Shown here: positions 34,266 through 43,612 of the stretch, one piece after another | How positions within the stretch are numbered: the first letter of the stretch is position 1 | Layout of the letters: each line of letters starts with the position of its first letter | Source: Cuniculiplasma sp052315315 | Lineage (GTDB): Archaea; Thermoplasmatota; Thermoplasmata; Thermoplasmatales; Thermoplasmataceae | Direction of reading: 5' to 3' | DNA: 64,000 nucleotides | Assembly (NCBI GenBank): GCA_052315315.1 | Contig: JBLSDE010000005.1 | Location: forward strand, 1-64,000 | The notes under the pieces: model-generated | Databases searched by the model: none | The model's input: the letters and a program-made list of their open reading frames with translations, nothing else | Told to the model about the DNA's origin: nothing | Program-made: the position numbers and the translations under genes

Positions 34266-34826
34266 TTATATGGCCTGTTCATCCAGCCTGTAATACATGA
34301 GAATCTGGTCATAGTATCTTTCACCTCTCTTTATGGAGTTAGGAAAAATACCAAATTCCTTGAATCCAGAGTTCTTGTAAAGGGAGATCGCCCTTCTGTT
34401 CACTGCAAATACCTCCAGTTGTACTATTTCGAACTTTCCCCTTGATAATTCATGAGCCTTTCTTATGAGTTCATTCCCAATTCCTCTGTTCCTGTACTGT
34501 CTGATTATGGCTATCCCCAGAATTCCCACATGATCCAGTTCAGAATTAGGCCTAATCCTGTGGATATCGCAAAGTCCAACCACTCTGCCATCCTCCTCTG
34601 ACACAACGGCTACTGCATTTCCAGATATAACATCTTCATAAAGGTTGGCAAACCATTCTACTTCATTTCTGAAATCAGGTTTTATCCTGTAAAATGCCAG
34701 TCCCAGATCAGGTTCATCTTCAAGTTCATCGTAATATCCATAATAATTGTCTATGATATCATGCATATCTGTCCATTTAAGTTCCCTGATCATGGGAAGA
34801 AATTTTTTCCTTGCATATGAATTCAT
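34266..34826 (-). CDS. GNAT-family acetyltransferase, RimI-like
   Basis: About 186 residues. Acetyl-CoA-binding motif A is GILGIAIIRQYRNRGIGNELI (with R-N-R-G-I-G), followed by QLEVFAVNRRAISLYKNSGF (motif B with the Asn and Tyr expected of RimI-type N-terminal or ribosomal-protein acetyltransferases). I start at the ATG at 34826; the longer frame begins at a TTG. It is preceded by a long gene-poor stretch. Substrate unknown. Confidence 0.75.
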   Translation of the reverse strand: MNSYARKKFLPMIRELKWTDMHDIIDNYYGYYDELEDEPDLGLAFYRIKPDFRNEVEWFANLYEDVISGNAVAVVSEEDGRVVGLCDIHRIRPNSELDHVGILGIAIIRQYRNRGIGNELIRKAHELSRGKFEIVQLEVFAVNRRAISLYKNSGFKEFGIFPNSIKRGERYYDQILMYYRLDEQAI

Positions 34827-34862
34827 ATGAATCGGGATGCGTGAAAATGGCAGAATAACCAA

Positions 34863-35708
34863 TGGATCATTGGGGAGTTTATGAATATCTTAACGGGAAT
34901 CCCAAGTTAAAAAAATCCTGAGAATTGAGAGAATCTATGGGAGGGTATCAGGTTAGGTGTTTTCTGTATACTGAATCAAGAGAAAGGATCATTAAATAAA
35001 TCACCTTGTTTTGGATTCAGGAAGGATTGGACATTGAAATAAATTGAGGGCCAACGGGAAAATAGATTCAAACAAGAGATGGCAACCCGCAGATTTCAGG
35101 GTTTATTCGGTATGGTAATAAGTACAATCAGGTTCTCACAGATTACTCCAGCTCATATGGTCCTGGCTGATCACCGTTAGAAGTGCTCGAAGTTAAATCC
35201 TTTAGCAATCAGGGCTCTCTTCGTGAGAGAGTCTCTTTCATAATATCCACTCCTCTTTAAATAATTCTCTTAAAGGTTTGTCATTAACTGCCCATTTATG
35301 AGAGATTGCATGAATTCCCTCACTCTCTTCCTTCCAAATTTACCATATCTTATATCAATCTCCTCATTTATCCATTAAATACTGTGGATGTTTCAATGAG
35401 TAATTTTTATGTTTCGTTTTTTATTTATCAAAATTGTAATTATGCCATCCTTCTTGCCATTCAGATTTAGATCATTGAACTCCTGATTTCAACTTTGCCT
35501 TCTGTCAATACGTATAGAATTATTTCATATTCTGAAAAAATTTGGAAATTCCATATTTTTCATCAATCATTTCTTAAAATTATGTTTCAACGTCATCTAT
35601 TTTTTTCTCAAAGCAAAATTATTTTTCTATGAATGTGAAAAATGAAATCCGATTGAATTCAAACCGTACCAAGTATCTATAATAAAAGGCTTCATTTCTT
35701 TTATTATT
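34863..35708. other. 846-bp gene-poor region with mobile-element relics
   Basis: No intact gene. About 35040-35180 can be read on the plus strand as a short interrupted protein-like stretch (ISGFIRYGNKYNQVLTDYSSS) ending in a stop. About 35293-35370 is a degenerate copy of the repeat at 21126. The remainder (35370-35708) is strongly AT-rich. Together this looks like a graveyard of decayed insertions between the GNAT and mqn genes. Confidence 0.35.
35293..35370 (-). repeat. Degenerate dispersed repeat, copy 2
   Basis: Related to 21126-21205 in the same orientation. On the minus strand it reads GRKRVREFMQSLINGQ, comparable to VRKTVKEFYGISHEGR of copy 1. Both copies lie in gene-poor DNA, consistent with fragments of one mobile-element family. 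Confidence 0.4.
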
Positions 35709-36461
35709 TCATTTTGTGAAAATATTCTCCTTTTTTTCGTCATACATTTCCTTTATTATTTTAATCTCCCTTTCAATTACTGTGTCAAAGTCGTAACTTA
35801 TGGCTGCAAAATAATTTGCCAATATATTTGGACTTATTCCATATTTGGAGCTGACTGGTTCCACAAGTTTTGTTTTTTCCCATTCCTCTACCTCAAATTC
35901 ACCCTTAAGTGACCTTTCCATGCCTCCATCTTTTTTCGTTGCCGTCACTGCGTAAATACTGTAAAGATCAAATATTTTTGAAAACATTTTCGTTACATCG
36001 AATATGACCCTGAAGTCCGATTCATAAACCCTTAAGGCATTGTTACCTATGACAAGTGCAAAATCCTCTTCTGAAAGAAGTTCTTCTGGAGTACTTCTCT
36101 TGCTTCTTATCAATTTAGTGCCCGGATACATCTGATCAACGATTTCCCTTAGGTAAAAGGCTGTTGTTTCAGTTTCCGATGTTACTGCTATGTTCATTCC
36201 TGGATAAGGATCTAGGTCTTTTGATATTAAGAGATTGGACATTGAATGTATTTTTCCCGTAATCGTTGGGCCATAAACAAGGTCCAGTTCGTTATAGTGT
36301 TTAAAATAGTCTACTATGGAAATCATTGCATAATCGGCCTGACCTGAAAGTAGAAGTTTTAGATTATCCCTTGTCGTCCCTCTTCTAATTATGAAATTCT
36401 TTTCCAAATGGTTTGCAAGGGGCTCACTGTGGATGAGATTTATCAGGGCGAAGGTGTTCAA
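35709..36461 (-). CDS. mqnA: Chorismate dehydratase MqnA (futalosine pathway)
   Basis: Makes 3-enolpyruvylbenzoate from chorismate, the first step of futalosine-type menaquinone synthesis. 250 residues with a periplasmic-binding-protein-like fold: LINLIHSEPL at the N-terminus, LLLSGQADYAMISIVDYF, MSNLLISK, VTSETETTAFYLREIV and FALVIGNNALR, all characteristic MqnA blocks. The start is TTG, sharing TTGA with the mqnE stop, so translation is coupled. Its partner mqnE is directly upstream and mqnC is divergent, together giving three pathway genes. Confidence 0.88.
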   Translation of the reverse strand: MNTFALINLIHSEPLANHLEKNFIIRRGTTRDNLKLLLSGQADYAMISIVDYFKHYNELDLVYGPTITGKIHSMSNLLISKDLDPYPGMNIAVTSETETTAFYLREIVDQMYPGTKLIRSKRSTPEELLSEEDFALVIGNNALRVYESDFRVIFDVTKMFSKIFDLYSIYAVTATKKDGGMERSLKGEFEVEEWEKTKLVEPVSSKYGISPNILANYFAAISYDFDTVIEREIKIIKEMYDEKKENIFTK

Positions 36462-37567
36462 AAATATCCCCTTATGTTGTAAAATGTGTCTCTTTTGGCC
36501 GGCACCTTTCCTACCTCATTTATCATTGCGCTCAGTTCCTCCACAGTTGTCTGTTCCCTTCTATTTGTGGCCCCAAATATCTTTTCACTCGCAGCAGTTC
36601 CAACGAGGTCGTTTCCACCACCTGTAAGTGCCATCTGGGCAATGCCCTTTCCCATTGCCACCCAGTAAACACTAATGTTCTTAATATGATGACCCATCAG
36701 AATTCTTGCAAGTGCTATGACTTTAAGGTCTTTCTCACCTGAACTTGGCCCGGAGACCTTTCCCATCTTCAGGAGAGGTGTATTTTCAGGGCTGTATTTC
36801 AAAGGAATAAAAGAAAGAAAACCTGGGACTTCTGCCTCAAGGTCCCTTAGCCTTAGCATATGATCCACTATGTGTTCCCATCTCTCAACATGCCCATAGG
36901 TCATTGTGGAATTTCCTTTTATTCCCATTTCATGTATGATTTTTGCATCCTCAAGCCATTTTTCTCCGCTAATTTTTTCAGGCGTGGTTATTATTTTTCT
37001 TACCTCTGCGTCAAATATTTCGGCACCCCCACCCGTATGTGCCTCCATACCTGCCTGTCTGAATCTTTCAACAGTTTCCTTAAGGGAATTGCCTGTCGTT
37101 CTTGCTATAAAATCAATCTCAGGTATTGTCAGGGCTTTGAGAGTGCTTTCTGGCATATACTTCTTCACAGTGGAAAAAAGTTCTTCATAATATTCTATGG
37201 GTAAGTAGGGATTGAATCCACCAACAATGTGAATTTCTGTGGGATTGTACATTTTTGCCTTTTCCAGTTCCCTTTTAACATCATCAATGCTCAGTTCATA
37301 TCCCCTATCTGTCTTACCCTTTATTTTTGCCGGAACATAAAAGGCACAGATGGGGCAGCTTGCAGCACAGTAATTGCTATAATTTATATTGTATGAAACA
37401 GCAAAGGTAACACGGTTTCCAATCTCATAATCAGTTAAAGAATCTGCCAGTGCCATCATCTGATGTACATCTAGGGTTTCCAGAATTTCCATTGCCTCCC
37501 TTTGAGTAAATTTGTGAGCACTGATGGATAAATCTTTCCAGTATTCTGTCGAATAAGAATTAATCAT
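36458..37567 (-). CDS. mqnE: Aminofutalosine synthase MqnE (radical SAM)
   Basis: Radical-SAM enzyme joining the chorismate-derived unit to adenosine to form 6-amino-6-deoxyfutalosine. The [4Fe-4S] motif is C67-x3-C71-x2-C74 in YCAASCPICAFY. GGFNPYLPIEYYEEL and EAHTGGGAEIFDAEVR are family blocks; the double Gly before AEI separates MqnE from MqnC. 369 residues, normal length. Divergent from mqnC with ~150 bp of promoter DNA between them. Confidence 0.92.
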   Translation of the reverse strand: MINSYSTEYWKDLSISAHKFTQREAMEILETLDVHQMMALADSLTDYEIGNRVTFAVSYNINYSNYCAASCPICAFYVPAKIKGKTDRGYELSIDDVKRELEKAKMYNPTEIHIVGGFNPYLPIEYYEELFSTVKKYMPESTLKALTIPEIDFIARTTGNSLKETVERFRQAGMEAHTGGGAEIFDAEVRKIITTPEKISGEKWLEDAKIIHEMGIKGNSTMTYGHVERWEHIVDHMLRLRDLEAEVPGFLSFIPLKYSPENTPLLKMGKVSGPSSGEKDLKVIALARILMGHHIKNISVYWVAMGKGIAQMALTGGGNDLVGTAASEKIFGATNRREQTTVEELSAMINEVGKVPAKRDTFYNIRGYF

Positions 37568-37714
37568 ATATAAGGTATGTTTCCTTAAATAATAATGTTT
37601 TTTTAAAAAATTTTGTATCTGCCATATATCTTTGATTTTTACCCTTCTGCAGTATTAAGGGTTGTAAAGAAAAAAATAACAATTGTTTATCTATTAATAT
37701 TGAATCAGTAAGGT

Positions 37715-38824
37715 ATGATGATCAGTGTTCAGGATCCAATGATGGATATTCTCACAAAAGTCAATGAAGGCGAGGACTTAAGCAGGGATGAAATCGCCTA
37801 TATGTACAATGAAGTTGATATTAAGACCCTTGGGTACGTGGCACGAAGTCTCACAAACAAGATTACGGGCAGGCAGGTAAGTTTTGTTTCTAACATGATA
37901 TTAAATTATACCAATATCTGTAATGTCAGATGTAACTTCTGCGCTTTTTACCGTACTGGAAAGGAAGATGACTCATACACGCTGACGGCAGAACAGGTCG
38001 TTGAAAGGCTTAAGCAGTTTGACTCTCTTTATGGGATCAAGCAATTGCTCATTCAGGGAGGTGTAAATCCCGATCTCCCTCTTGAATATTATACGGATCT
38101 TTTCAGAAAGATCAAGAAAGAGGTACCCGGTGTGGGAATAAATGGTTTATCCACATCCGAGATCTCCTTCATTGCTAGAAAGGAGAAAACAAGCGTAAGG
38201 GAAGTTCTGAGTGCCCTGAGGGAAAGCGGACTTGAAACGATCCCGGGCGCAGGGGCAGAGATATTCTCCGATGATGTCAGAAAAGTTCTTGGGAGGCCAT
38301 TACACAGTGGGCAGCAGTGGCTTGATGTTATGGAGACAGCCCATAGCATGGGGATCAAAACAAGTGCGACAATGATGTTCGGGCACGTGGAAAATGCCTA
38401 TCATAGAGCTGATCATCTACTATCTATACTCAATCTTCAGAAAAAATATAAGGGTTTTCTGTCATTTACTCCGTGGAATTTTGAGCCAGGAAATACAAAA
38501 CTGGAAAGGGATGGTTTGGTTAAAAGAAGGGTCGGTGGTGAAGAGGTCCTGAGAAATATTGCAATTTCAAGAATAGTCTTCAACAAAGCTCTGCCAATTA
38601 TACAATCCTCATGGCTAACTAATGGAGTAGAAATGGGCCAGATGTCCATATATTTCGGAGCAAATGACTGGGGAGGTACCATATACGATGAGAAGGTAAT
38701 CCCTGCGACAGGAAAAATGGTGGGAAATTTAAGGAAAGAAACAATAATAAGAGCTTTGAAGGGAATCGGAATGGTTCCCGTTGAAAGAGATAACAACTAC
38801 AAAATAATAAGGTCCTATATCTGA
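37715..38824 (+). CDS. mqnC: Cyclic dehypoxanthinylfutalosine synthase MqnC (radical SAM)
   Basis: Radical-SAM cyclase converting dehypoxanthine futalosine to its cyclic form. The cluster motif is C69-x3-C73-x2-C76 in NICNVRCNFCAFYR. LLIQGGVNPDLPLEYY and ETIPGAGAEIFSDDVR are diagnostic, with GAGAEI rather than the GGGAEI of MqnE. The start is ATG with an AAGG site close by; a second ATG follows immediately. Its stop is three bases before truD, so the two are co-transcribed. MqnB and MqnD are not in this window. Confidence 0.92.
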   Translation: MMISVQDPMMDILTKVNEGEDLSRDEIAYMYNEVDIKTLGYVARSLTNKITGRQVSFVSNMILNYTNICNVRCNFCAFYRTGKEDDSYTLTAEQVVERLKQFDSLYGIKQLLIQGGVNPDLPLEYYTDLFRKIKKEVPGVGINGLSTSEISFIARKEKTSVREVLSALRESGLETIPGAGAEIFSDDVRKVLGRPLHSGQQWLDVMETAHSMGIKTSATMMFGHVENAYHRADHLLSILNLQKKYKGFLSFTPWNFEPGNTKLERDGLVKRRVGGEEVLRNIAISRIVFNKALPIIQSSWLTNGVEMGQMSIYFGANDWGGTIYDEKVIPATGKMVGNLRKETIIRALKGIGMVPVERDNNYKIIRSYI

Positions 38825-38827
38825 GCA

Positions 38828-40003
38828 ATGTCCAATTATGTAATTAAAATGGAACCTGGCGATTTTCAGGTTTCAGAAATATCTGAATACGCAAAGCCTG
38901 AACCAAATGGAAAATATACAATTTTAAGAATTAAACTTACAAACTGGGAGACAAATCACTTCATAACTGAACTGGCAAGGTATATTGGAATCAGCAGAAA
39001 GCGCATCACATATGCCGGAACAAAGGATAAGCGAGCAGTTACAACTCAATACTTCTGCATAAATGCAGAGAGAATACCTGATAGAATAAATATAAGGGAT
39101 TGTGAAGTCGTAGAACGTTTCAGGAGCAACAGGATGCTAAATCTTGGTGATCTGACTGGCAATACATTTATTATTAGGGTTGAAACGGATTTTGACGATA
39201 GGAATATAATTGATCGTTATCAGAAAATTGTGGATAATGGTGGTTTTTGGAATGTTTTTGGTATACAAAGATTTGGTAGCATAAGATATAACACTCACAT
39301 AGTGGGAGAGAAACTGATTAAGAATGGTTTTGAGGCTGCAGTGAAGGAATATCTTGTAGATCCTCAAATTGACAGGGAACCTTACAGATTGGATCTGAAC
39401 GAAAGCTGGGACTTTCAGAGAGCAATAAAAGAGTTTCCTGAGCATTTGCAGTTTGAAAGGGCTATGATGCACGAGATACTATCTGGAAGATCCTATGGAG
39501 AGGCAATCGATGTACTTCCCAGAAGCCTTAAAATAATGTTTGTACACGCATATCAATCCCACCTTTTTAACCGAATACTCATGGAGAGGAGAAAATTGAT
39601 CGGAAATCCATCAGGGGTAGTTTTGGGAGACTTTGTATCTCCTGTCAATTCTTACTGGAACATAGATGAAAATCATTTGATTGAAGTGGATTCTTTCAAT
39701 ATTGAGAGAATACAAAATCTCTCCAAAGAGGGGAAGGTAAGCGTACTGGCACCATTGATCGGCACTGAGACTAAAGGACAGAAAGGAGTTCCTGGCGAAA
39801 TACTGGAAAAGATTATGGATGAGGATGGAATCACGTTTGACTCCTTCAAAATCAAGGAAAAACCGGAAATGAGTTCAACAGGAAATTACAGGGGCATTCG
39901 TTTCCTCCCAGTAGATTTCAAAATCTCAGAACCAAAGGTGCTTCAGTTCTCCCTTGGAAAAGGGATATATGCAACCACACTTTTAGATCAGATATTTCAG
40001 TAA
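38828..40003 (+). CDS. truD: tRNA pseudouridine synthase TruD
   Basis: Isomerises uridine-13 in tRNA. The 391-residue archaeal form has the catalytic motif YAGTKDKRAVTTQ (Asp67), GNTFIIRV, FWNVFGIQRFGSIRYNTH (~150) and MFVHAYQSHLFNRIL (~245), with the TruD-specific insertion domain between the last two. The ATG is three bases after the mqnC stop. Its convergent neighbour tbp ends 12 bases after its stop. Confidence 0.94.
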   Translation: MSNYVIKMEPGDFQVSEISEYAKPEPNGKYTILRIKLTNWETNHFITELARYIGISRKRITYAGTKDKRAVTTQYFCINAERIPDRINIRDCEVVERFRSNRMLNLGDLTGNTFIIRVETDFDDRNIIDRYQKIVDNGGFWNVFGIQRFGSIRYNTHIVGEKLIKNGFEAAVKEYLVDPQIDREPYRLDLNESWDFQRAIKEFPEHLQFERAMMHEILSGRSYGEAIDVLPRSLKIMFVHAYQSHLFNRILMERRKLIGNPSGVVLGDFVSPVNSYWNIDENHLIEVDSFNIERIQNLSKEGKVSVLAPLIGTETKGQKGVPGEILEKIMDEDGITFDSFKIKEKPEMSSTGNYRGIRFLPVDFKISEPKVLQFSLGKGIYATTLLDQIFQ

Positions 40004-40015
40004 ATTTGATCGGAT

Positions 40016-40570
40016 CTAGATAAGTCCGACCTTTTGAAGTTCTTTCTTCACTTTTATTACTGCCTGTTCAATCTCGCTTTCTTCCTTTGCTCCTGTGCAT
40101 ACCACTTTTCCGGAGCCGAAAAGAAGCAGGACCACCTTTGGCTCTTCCACTCTGTATACGAGACCAGGAAACTGTTCCGGCTCATACTCTACATTTTCAA
40201 GGCCAAGGGACATTGCTATCTGAGTGAGATTAAGATCTGATTCAAGATCATAAACTGCAACAATATTCTGAACAACAATATCCGGATCGTCATACACTTC
40301 TATTCCAGCTTTTTTTAGCTTTCCAATAATAGTTTGTATAGTCAACCTCACGTTCGCTAAATTTTTTGCCCCTGTACAGTTAACTTTCCCGCTTCTGAAT
40401 ATAAGAACTGCGGTCTTGGGCTCATGAAGTCTGTATATTAACCCAGGAAACTGTTCTGGTTCATATTCTGAACCTTCCAGTGCAAGTGCAATTTTGCTAA
40501 GATCAAGGTGCTCGGCAAGGGAAGTCGAGGCCACTATGTTTTCGATGTTGATTTTTTCTCTCTCGCTCAT
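40016..40570 (-). CDS. tbp: TATA-box-binding protein
   Basis: Binds promoter TATA boxes and recruits TFB and RNA polymerase. The 184 residues contain the two direct repeats that form the saddle: repeat 1 with EYEPEQFPGLIYRL and SGKVNCTGAK, and repeat 2 with EYEPEQFPGLVYRV and SGKVVCTGAK. The intercalating Phe and flanking residues are conserved in both. No acidic tail beyond the core. A strong TATA box lies ~27-36 bases before the ATG. Confidence 0.96.
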   Translation of the reverse strand: MSEREKINIENIVASTSLAEHLDLSKIALALEGSEYEPEQFPGLIYRLHEPKTAVLIFRSGKVNCTGAKNLANVRLTIQTIIGKLKKAGIEVYDDPDIVVQNIVAVYDLESDLNLTQIAMSLGLENVEYEPEQFPGLVYRVEEPKVVLLLFGSGKVVCTGAKEESEIEQAVIKVKKELQKVGLI

Positions 40571-40596
40571 AAAAACCTAAACTCTTATATTTAAAG

Positions 40597-40606
40597 TATA
40601 TATAAA
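40597..40606 (-). promoter_or_regulatory. TATA box for tbp
   Basis: On the minus strand TTTATATATA, ending 27 bases before the tbp ATG, predicting transcription from at or just upstream of the start codon. Confidence 0.55.
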
Positions 40607-40689
40607 TACTACACTTCTAAGAGAGTTTACTTAAAAAGAAATATATATATTTTTGTTTCCGCCATTTAGGTATTGAAAAACTCCCAGTA

Positions 40690-40986
40690 TCACATATTAA
40701 GAGCTTCTCGAGCTTCGTCGGACATCATTTCCGGCTTCCATGGGGGTTCCCAAACAAGCTCCACGTCTGCCATTTCAACTCCTGCCATGTTTTCAACTAT
40801 TTTCTGTACCTCAGATAGTATCCATGGGGTTACAGGACATGTGGGTGCTGTCATTGTCATCTTTATATATACTTTATCCCCATCGATTTGCACATCATAT
40901 ATGAGTCCCAAATTCACTACGTCCATTCCTATTTCAGGATCCTCAACAACCTTTAATTCTTCGAGAATCTCCTCCTTTGTAACCAT
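40690..40986 (-). CDS. MIP18/DUF59 family Fe-S assembly protein (SufT/PaaD-like)
   Basis: About 98 residues, stand-alone DUF59 domain involved in maturation of iron-sulfur proteins. The family pattern DPEIGMDVVNLGLIYDV (~14-30) and the Cys in MTMTAPTCPVTPW (~55) are clear. It ends with EPPWKPEMMSDEAREALNM, the common W-x-P-x-MMS-x-EAR tail. The ATG at 40986 is preferred over 40995. Radical-SAM enzymes MqnE and MqnC and the Fe-S protein ABCE1 in the window are potential clients, but that is inference. Confidence 0.88.
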   Translation of the reverse strand: MVTKEEILEELKVVEDPEIGMDVVNLGLIYDVQIDGDKVYIKMTMTAPTCPVTPWILSEVQKIVENMAGVEMADVELVWEPPWKPEMMSDEAREALNM

Positions 40987-41197
40987 AATTATCATTTTAA
41001 CATTTCAAACAGGTTTATATGTCTATTGTTATTCAAAACTCCTCTAGATTCATTACTTAATTAAATTGTATAATTTTTACTGAGCTTTATGCTTTTCATC
41101 AGCTAAATATTTATTCATTGGAATCATGATTTGACAGGGGAGGAGAAAAATTAAAGGAGACCTTTGGAGATACATAACTCAAATAGAAGGTTCAAAG

Positions 41198-41500
41198 ATG
41201 AATAAAGTCTGTTGTAGCGGGTTAATTTCATTTGTATCCCGAAGAAAGGGTAATCTTAATAGGAATAGAATGTCCATAATCGGTGGTTTCATGGGAATTT
41301 TAGGCAAATATGGTCTAATTCCGGGCAACCTCATGAGAATACATACTGCCATCTTCGGTCTCTTCCCGGGAATGAATAATACTCAGTCAGGAGATATATA
41401 CCTCGGCACTCTGATGATTTTAGCATTTGTTTTTTCCTTTATGGTACTATTTTTCTGGCTCATTGCGGTGATTATAGAACTTTTCAGAAAGAAATCCTAA
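41198..41500 (+). CDS. Small membrane protein, unknown
   Basis: Up to 100 residues. One weakly hydrophobic segment (MSIIGGFMGILGKYGLIPG) and one strong transmembrane helix (~70-93, ILAFVFSFMVLFFWLIAVII) before a basic end. The first 24 residues look less protein-like, and a second in-frame ATG at 41270 is plausible. Three codons overlap the convergent coaD end. No recognised family; confidence that it is real is moderate. Confidence 0.45.
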   Translation: MNKVCCSGLISFVSRRKGNLNRNRMSIIGGFMGILGKYGLIPGNLMRIHTAIFGLFPGMNNTQSGDIYLGTLMILAFVFSFMVLFFWLIAVIIELFRKKS

Positions 41501-42420
41501 TCCTGATTTTTGAAATAATCCATGAGATCGTATCTCCATGGTTTTTTTCTTGGTTCCATTGTCATCTTTACGCTCTCACTTATGAATTCACCCATAAGAT
41601 CAGAGCCGAGACATTCCAGAATATGATCAAGGCCATTTTGATTTTCCATTAAATATGTATGATACATTTCATCGCTAAGCATTATGGACGGGCCATAACC
41701 GGAAGTTGTGCTTCCATATCTGTCAAGTATGGTGCATTTAATATTAAAAAAATGTAAAGAGGAATTATAATCATATTTTATTTCATAACTGAGGCATACT
41801 GAAAAATCATTGTCCAGAATAGCGTTCTCAGGTCTCTGTTCTGAATCTTGATTTATGAGGAAACCTGTTATACTTAGGTTCTTTCCAAATATCCCTGTCA
41901 AAGCCATTTCTATTAATTTTTTCTGGATTCCCATATTGGTACATACAGCAACTCTAATGGGTTCCAGTCTTTTTCCATCCTGATCTATTTCTCCCCTTTC
42001 TATTCTTCTCGAACTGATGGGGAAAAAATCTTCACCTATTTCAAGATCAACCGGGATGATCTTCATCTCATTCAGTCCATTTTCAATCCTCTTTTTATTG
42101 ATTATTTTTGCATTTTTTTCGGTCTCTCTTGATACCACAATTATTTCGTAATCGGGATTTATGGCAGAATCGCCTGCGTTATCACTCAGTTCCCTTATCT
42201 CATAATCTTCTCCAAGCTTGGAGAGAAATTCCTCTATTCTGTTTTTTCTTTCTTCAAATTTTGGAAAATTGTAATGTTTTGTTTTGGAAGCATATGCATC
42301 TGAGGTCAAACCTATTATTACGTGGTTTTTTGTTTGCATTGCAGTCCTCAAAAGAGATTTGTGGCCTTTATGAAGGTATCCAAATGATCCCGCCACAATT
42401 GTGATTTTACTGTTTTTCAC
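41497..42420 (-). CDS. coaD: CoaD phosphopantetheine adenylyltransferase fused to DUF84-like NTPase domain
   Basis: Residues ~1-150 form archaeal CoaD, which makes dephospho-CoA from 4'-phosphopantetheine and ATP: VAGSFGYLHKGHKSLL with the HxGH motif (17-20) and the ISSRRIE block near 136. Residues ~152-307 resemble DUF84 (inosine/xanthosine triphosphatase): VAVCTNMGIQKKLIEMAL, GYGPSIMLSDEM and an R-x-x-PW end. The second domain looks divergent, and the usual G-A-I-G-x-LT-x-G block is poorly conserved. The fusion is familiar in Thermoplasmata. The GTG start overlaps the aminotransferase gene by 14 bases. Confidence 0.85.
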   Translation of the reverse strand: MKNSKITIVAGSFGYLHKGHKSLLRTAMQTKNHVIIGLTSDAYASKTKHYNFPKFEERKNRIEEFLSKLGEDYEIRELSDNAGDSAINPDYEIIVVSRETEKNAKIINKKRIENGLNEMKIIPVDLEIGEDFFPISSRRIERGEIDQDGKRLEPIRVAVCTNMGIQKKLIEMALTGIFGKNLSITGFLINQDSEQRPENAILDNDFSVCLSYEIKYDYNSSLHFFNIKCTILDRYGSTTSGYGPSIMLSDEMYHTYLMENQNGLDHILECLGSDLMGEFISESVKMTMEPRKKPWRYDLMDYFKNQD

Positions 42421-43612
42421 GGTAACTATCCACCGTTTTTCTTATTCTTTTAATACCCTCCTCGATCTGCTCAAGGGTACCGAATGTGAAATTTAGTCTC
42501 ATACTGCTTTTTTGGGTATTATTGGTGGTAAATGCCTGGCCACTCACATATGCGACCCCATTTTTAATTGCGTGTTCTCTCATCATTTTTGTGTCAATAT
42601 CCCCATTTAACGTTGCCCATACGAACATTCCACCCTCCGGCTCAGACCATTTGGCAAGGCCATCCATATTTTCTTTAAGTGCATTAATCATCCTGTCTCT
42701 TTTAACCTTGTATATCTTTTTGTTCTCTTCAATCTGCTTATATATCACACCTCTCTTAACATACTCCAGTGCAACATATTGTGAGAACGAATTTGTTGCA
42801 AGATCAAGAGCCTGCTTTATGAGATTAAACTTTTCCATGACATCATCAGGTGCAACAGTATATCCAAGACGAAGTCCGGGCGTCATTACCTTGGAAAATG
42901 TACCAAGATATATCGTGTTTTCACCATTTTTCATGGATCTTATTGAGCTCACTGGCTTTCCGTAATATCTCAATTGACCATATGGATTGTCTTCAATCAG
43001 TGGTATGTTGTACGTTTCTGATATCTCGATCAATACCTTCCTTCTCTCCTCTGGCATGGTGTAGCCTGTAGGATTCTGGAACGTTGGTATAACATAAATG
43101 AACCTTGGTTTTCTTCCATCAGCCATAAGTTTTCTGATTTTTGTTTCAAGGCCATCTACGATCATACCATGATGATCCATCTCCATTCCCTCCATTCTCA
43201 GTCTGTTGGCCGAGAAGGCGGACACTGCTCCAACATATGTAGGTTCCTCAGTTATTACAGTATCTCCTGGATTTGCCAATACAACTCCCAGTTCATATAG
43301 CCCCTGTTGAGAACCTGAATTTATTATGATATTTTTCGAATTTGTCTGGATTCCCTCTGTTTTCCTAAGCATATCTGCGATAACTTCCCTTGCTCCATCG
43401 TTCCCAAGCGTGTTACCGTATTGAAGTGCCAGATCTGCATAATTTTCCATGACATAATCCATTATTTCCTCTAGATCATGCTTTGGGAAAGTTTCAGGAC
43501 TTGGCATTCCTCCACCAAGGGATATCAGACCAGGGCTCGAAGCCATCTTATTAAGTTCTCTTATTTCAGATGGTTTCATCCCCATTACACATTCTGAAAA
43601 ATTAAATTTCAT
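42407..43612 (-). CDS. Class I/II PLP-dependent aminotransferase (2-aminoadipate type)
   Basis: 401-residue fold-type I aminotransferase of the LysN/ARO8 branch. SLGGGMPSPETFP near the N-terminus, LQYGNTLGNDGAREVIAD, INSGSQQGLYEL, VIPTFQNPTGYTMPEERR and YLGTFSKVMTPGLRLGY with the PLP-binding Lys (~238); the final Arg is in SSMRLNFTFG. Likely substrates are 2-aminoadipate, aromatic or branched-chain amino acids with 2-oxoglutarate. Overlaps coaD, the two forming an operon. Confidence 0.88.
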   Translation of the reverse strand: MKFNFSECVMGMKPSEIRELNKMASSPGLISLGGGMPSPETFPKHDLEEIMDYVMENYADLALQYGNTLGNDGAREVIADMLRKTEGIQTNSKNIIINSGSQQGLYELGVVLANPGDTVITEEPTYVGAVSAFSANRLRMEGMEMDHHGMIVDGLETKIRKLMADGRKPRFIYVIPTFQNPTGYTMPEERRKVLIEISETYNIPLIEDNPYGQLRYYGKPVSSIRSMKNGENTIYLGTFSKVMTPGLRLGYTVAPDDVMEKFNLIKQALDLATNSFSQYVALEYVKRGVIYKQIEENKKIYKVKRDRMINALKENMDGLAKWSEPEGGMFVWATLNGDIDTKMMREHAIKNGVAYVSGQAFTTNNTQKSSMRLNFTFGTLEQIEEGIKRIRKTVDSYREKQ

